NCBI GenBank assembly: GCA_016200825.1
Contig: JACQEA010000094.1
Coordinates: forward strand, 1 to 5,385
Length of the DNA stretch: 5,385 nt
From: Chloroflexota bacterium
Lineage (GTDB): Bacteria > Chloroflexota > Anaerolineae > UBA4142
Reading direction: 5' to 3'
This document shows positions 4,450 to 5,385 of the stretch, in pieces (position 1 is the first letter of the stretch; each line of letters starts with the position of its first letter). The notes beneath the pieces are model-generated. The model worked only from the letters and a program-made list of their open reading frames with translations. It had not been told where the DNA came from and made no database searches. The position numbers were made by a program, and so were the translations under genes.

Positions 4450-5385
4450 AATTGTTTTTCAGATTACTCGGCGCGTTGATCGCGCTGGTGCTCCTCGCGC
4501 CAATTTTATTTTCCGATTCGCGCGCGCGCGCGCATCCGCCCGTGCAAGGTCCGCCGTTTCCAAAGTTCAATCTCAAAGATCCGTGCCCGCGCGATCCAAA
4601 CAATCTTATTTTCAACGGCACGATGCGCGATGAACATAGTTTCCAGTTCGGCTCGCTCGCGGATGGCTGGGACGCTTTTATTTATTCCGGCGCGCCGCCC
4701 GCGTTTCGGCGCGTAGATAATGAAGGCATTGATGGAACCGATTCGCAACAAATTTTTTCCACCAATACGTTTGATGCGGGAATTTTTCAAACCGTACGCA
4801 ATCTGCAACCCGGCACGTACTATTTGTTTCGCGTGGGCTATAGTCTCGCCGCGAAATCATTCGGCGGCGGCAATCAACGCGTCGATTCAATCGGCAGACA
4901 AGTGGGCGTGGATCCAACCGGCGGAACGGACGCGCATTCGGCGAACATCATTTGGGGTCCCGAATATTTTAACGGCATCGGCGCGTTGAATCTGCCGGAG
5001 ATGACGATGATTTTTTCCGCGCGCGCCGATCGCGCGACAATTTTTTTGCGCGCGCTCGCGCGCGATGGCTCGGGTGGAGAAAATCGCGTGTGGTTCGATG
5101 CCGTGTGTATGGAAGCGCGACCGGAAATTCCGCCCGCAACTCTCGCGCCACCGCCCACCGCAACAAGTGCAGCGCCGACCGCGCGACCAACGGCGACGCG
5201 CATCTCCGCAACGCGCGCGCCCGCGATTACTTTTACGCGTACGACGACGCCGACCAAAACAAAAACACCGACGCCGCGCGCATCGGCAACGGCAACCGCG
5301 CCGCCGTTGCGCGCGCGGCCGCAAGCGTCCGAATCGAATGATTTTATTTTTCAATTCGCGCCGGATATGTTGACGGGGCTTGGGA
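4446..5385 (+). CDS. Second exported CBM-like paralogue (3' end beyond window)
   Basis: The visible 313 codons have no stop. Residues 1-29 are a signal peptide (hydrophobic core 8-22, probable cleavage after ARA at 27-29). Residues about 52-224 form a beta-sandwich-like domain starting NLIFNGTM and GWDAF. It includes DAGIFQTV (110-117), RQVGVDPTGGTD (151-162) and NIIWGPEY (167-174), and ends VWFDAVCMEA (215-224). Residues about 225-297 are a Thr/Pro/Ala/Arg stalk. The same motifs occur in the same order in the preceding gene, so the two are tandem duplicates; in the core motif (151-174 here) 14 of 24 positions are identical. By analogy the missing C-terminus should be a transmembrane anchor. 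The ATG overlaps the upstream TGA stop as ATGA, and no Shine-Dalgarno is visible, so translation is probably coupled. Cys47 and Cys221, the only cysteines seen, could form a disulphide. No enzyme motif is visible. Confidence 0.85.
   Translation, partial: MKLFFRLLGALIALVLLAPILFSDSRARAHPPVQGPPFPKFNLKDPCPRDPNNLIFNGTMRDEHSFQFGSLADGWDAFIYSGAPPAFRRVDNEGIDGTDSQQIFSTNTFDAGIFQTVRNLQPGTYYLFRVGYSLAAKSFGGGNQRVDSIGRQVGVDPTGGTDAHSANIIWGPEYFNGIGALNLPEMTMIFSARADRATIFLRALARDGSGGENRVWFDAVCMEARPEIPPATLAPPPTATSAAPTARPTATRISATRAPAITFTRTTTPTKTKTPTPRASATATAPPLRARPQASESNDFIFQFAPDMLTGLG

Overview
The window looks like part of a chromosome from an uncultured or little-studied bacterium, most likely Chloroflexota (Anaerolineae-like). 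This is inferred from three things: extracytoplasmic proteins with long Thr/Pro/Ala/Arg linkers, the very high density of GCGC/CGCG tetramers, and hairpin repeats of the GTCATTGCGAG type in an intergenic gap. No rRNA or tRNA gene is present to fix the taxonomy.

Layout. Positions 1-1664 (minus) hold the first 554 codons of uvrB, the damage-recognition helicase of nucleotide excision repair; its 3' end lies beyond base 1. Positions 1665-2100 are non-coding. They hold, in uvrB's direction of transcription, the terminator of the preceding gene, a palindromic repeat, a good uvrB promoter with a tandem 10-bp repeat at its predicted start point, and a second palindromic repeat that falls inside the predicted uvrB leader. 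Positions 2101-3165 (minus) encode a lipoprotein with a six-bladed TolB/PD40-type beta-propeller. Upstream of it, 3264-3458 (minus) encodes a 64-residue single-pass membrane protein. A compact divergent promoter region (3468-3533) follows. On the plus strand are two tandem paralogues, 3541-4449 and 4446-5385 (cut by the window end). Each has a signal peptide and a carbohydrate-binding-like beta-sandwich domain, then a Thr/Pro-rich stalk. The first also shows a C-terminal membrane anchor.

The genes from 2101 to 5385 all encode proteins predicted to be exported or membrane-bound, and they are expressed from two back-to-back promoters. Both promoters place the predicted transcription start at, or within about three bases of, the start codon, so leaderless mRNAs are expected. 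The propeller lipoprotein, by contrast, has a strong tandem Shine-Dalgarno. A reasonable inference is a cell-surface binding or sensing module, but neither the ligand nor any enzyme activity can be read from the sequence. uvrB appears to be an unrelated neighbour with its own promoter.
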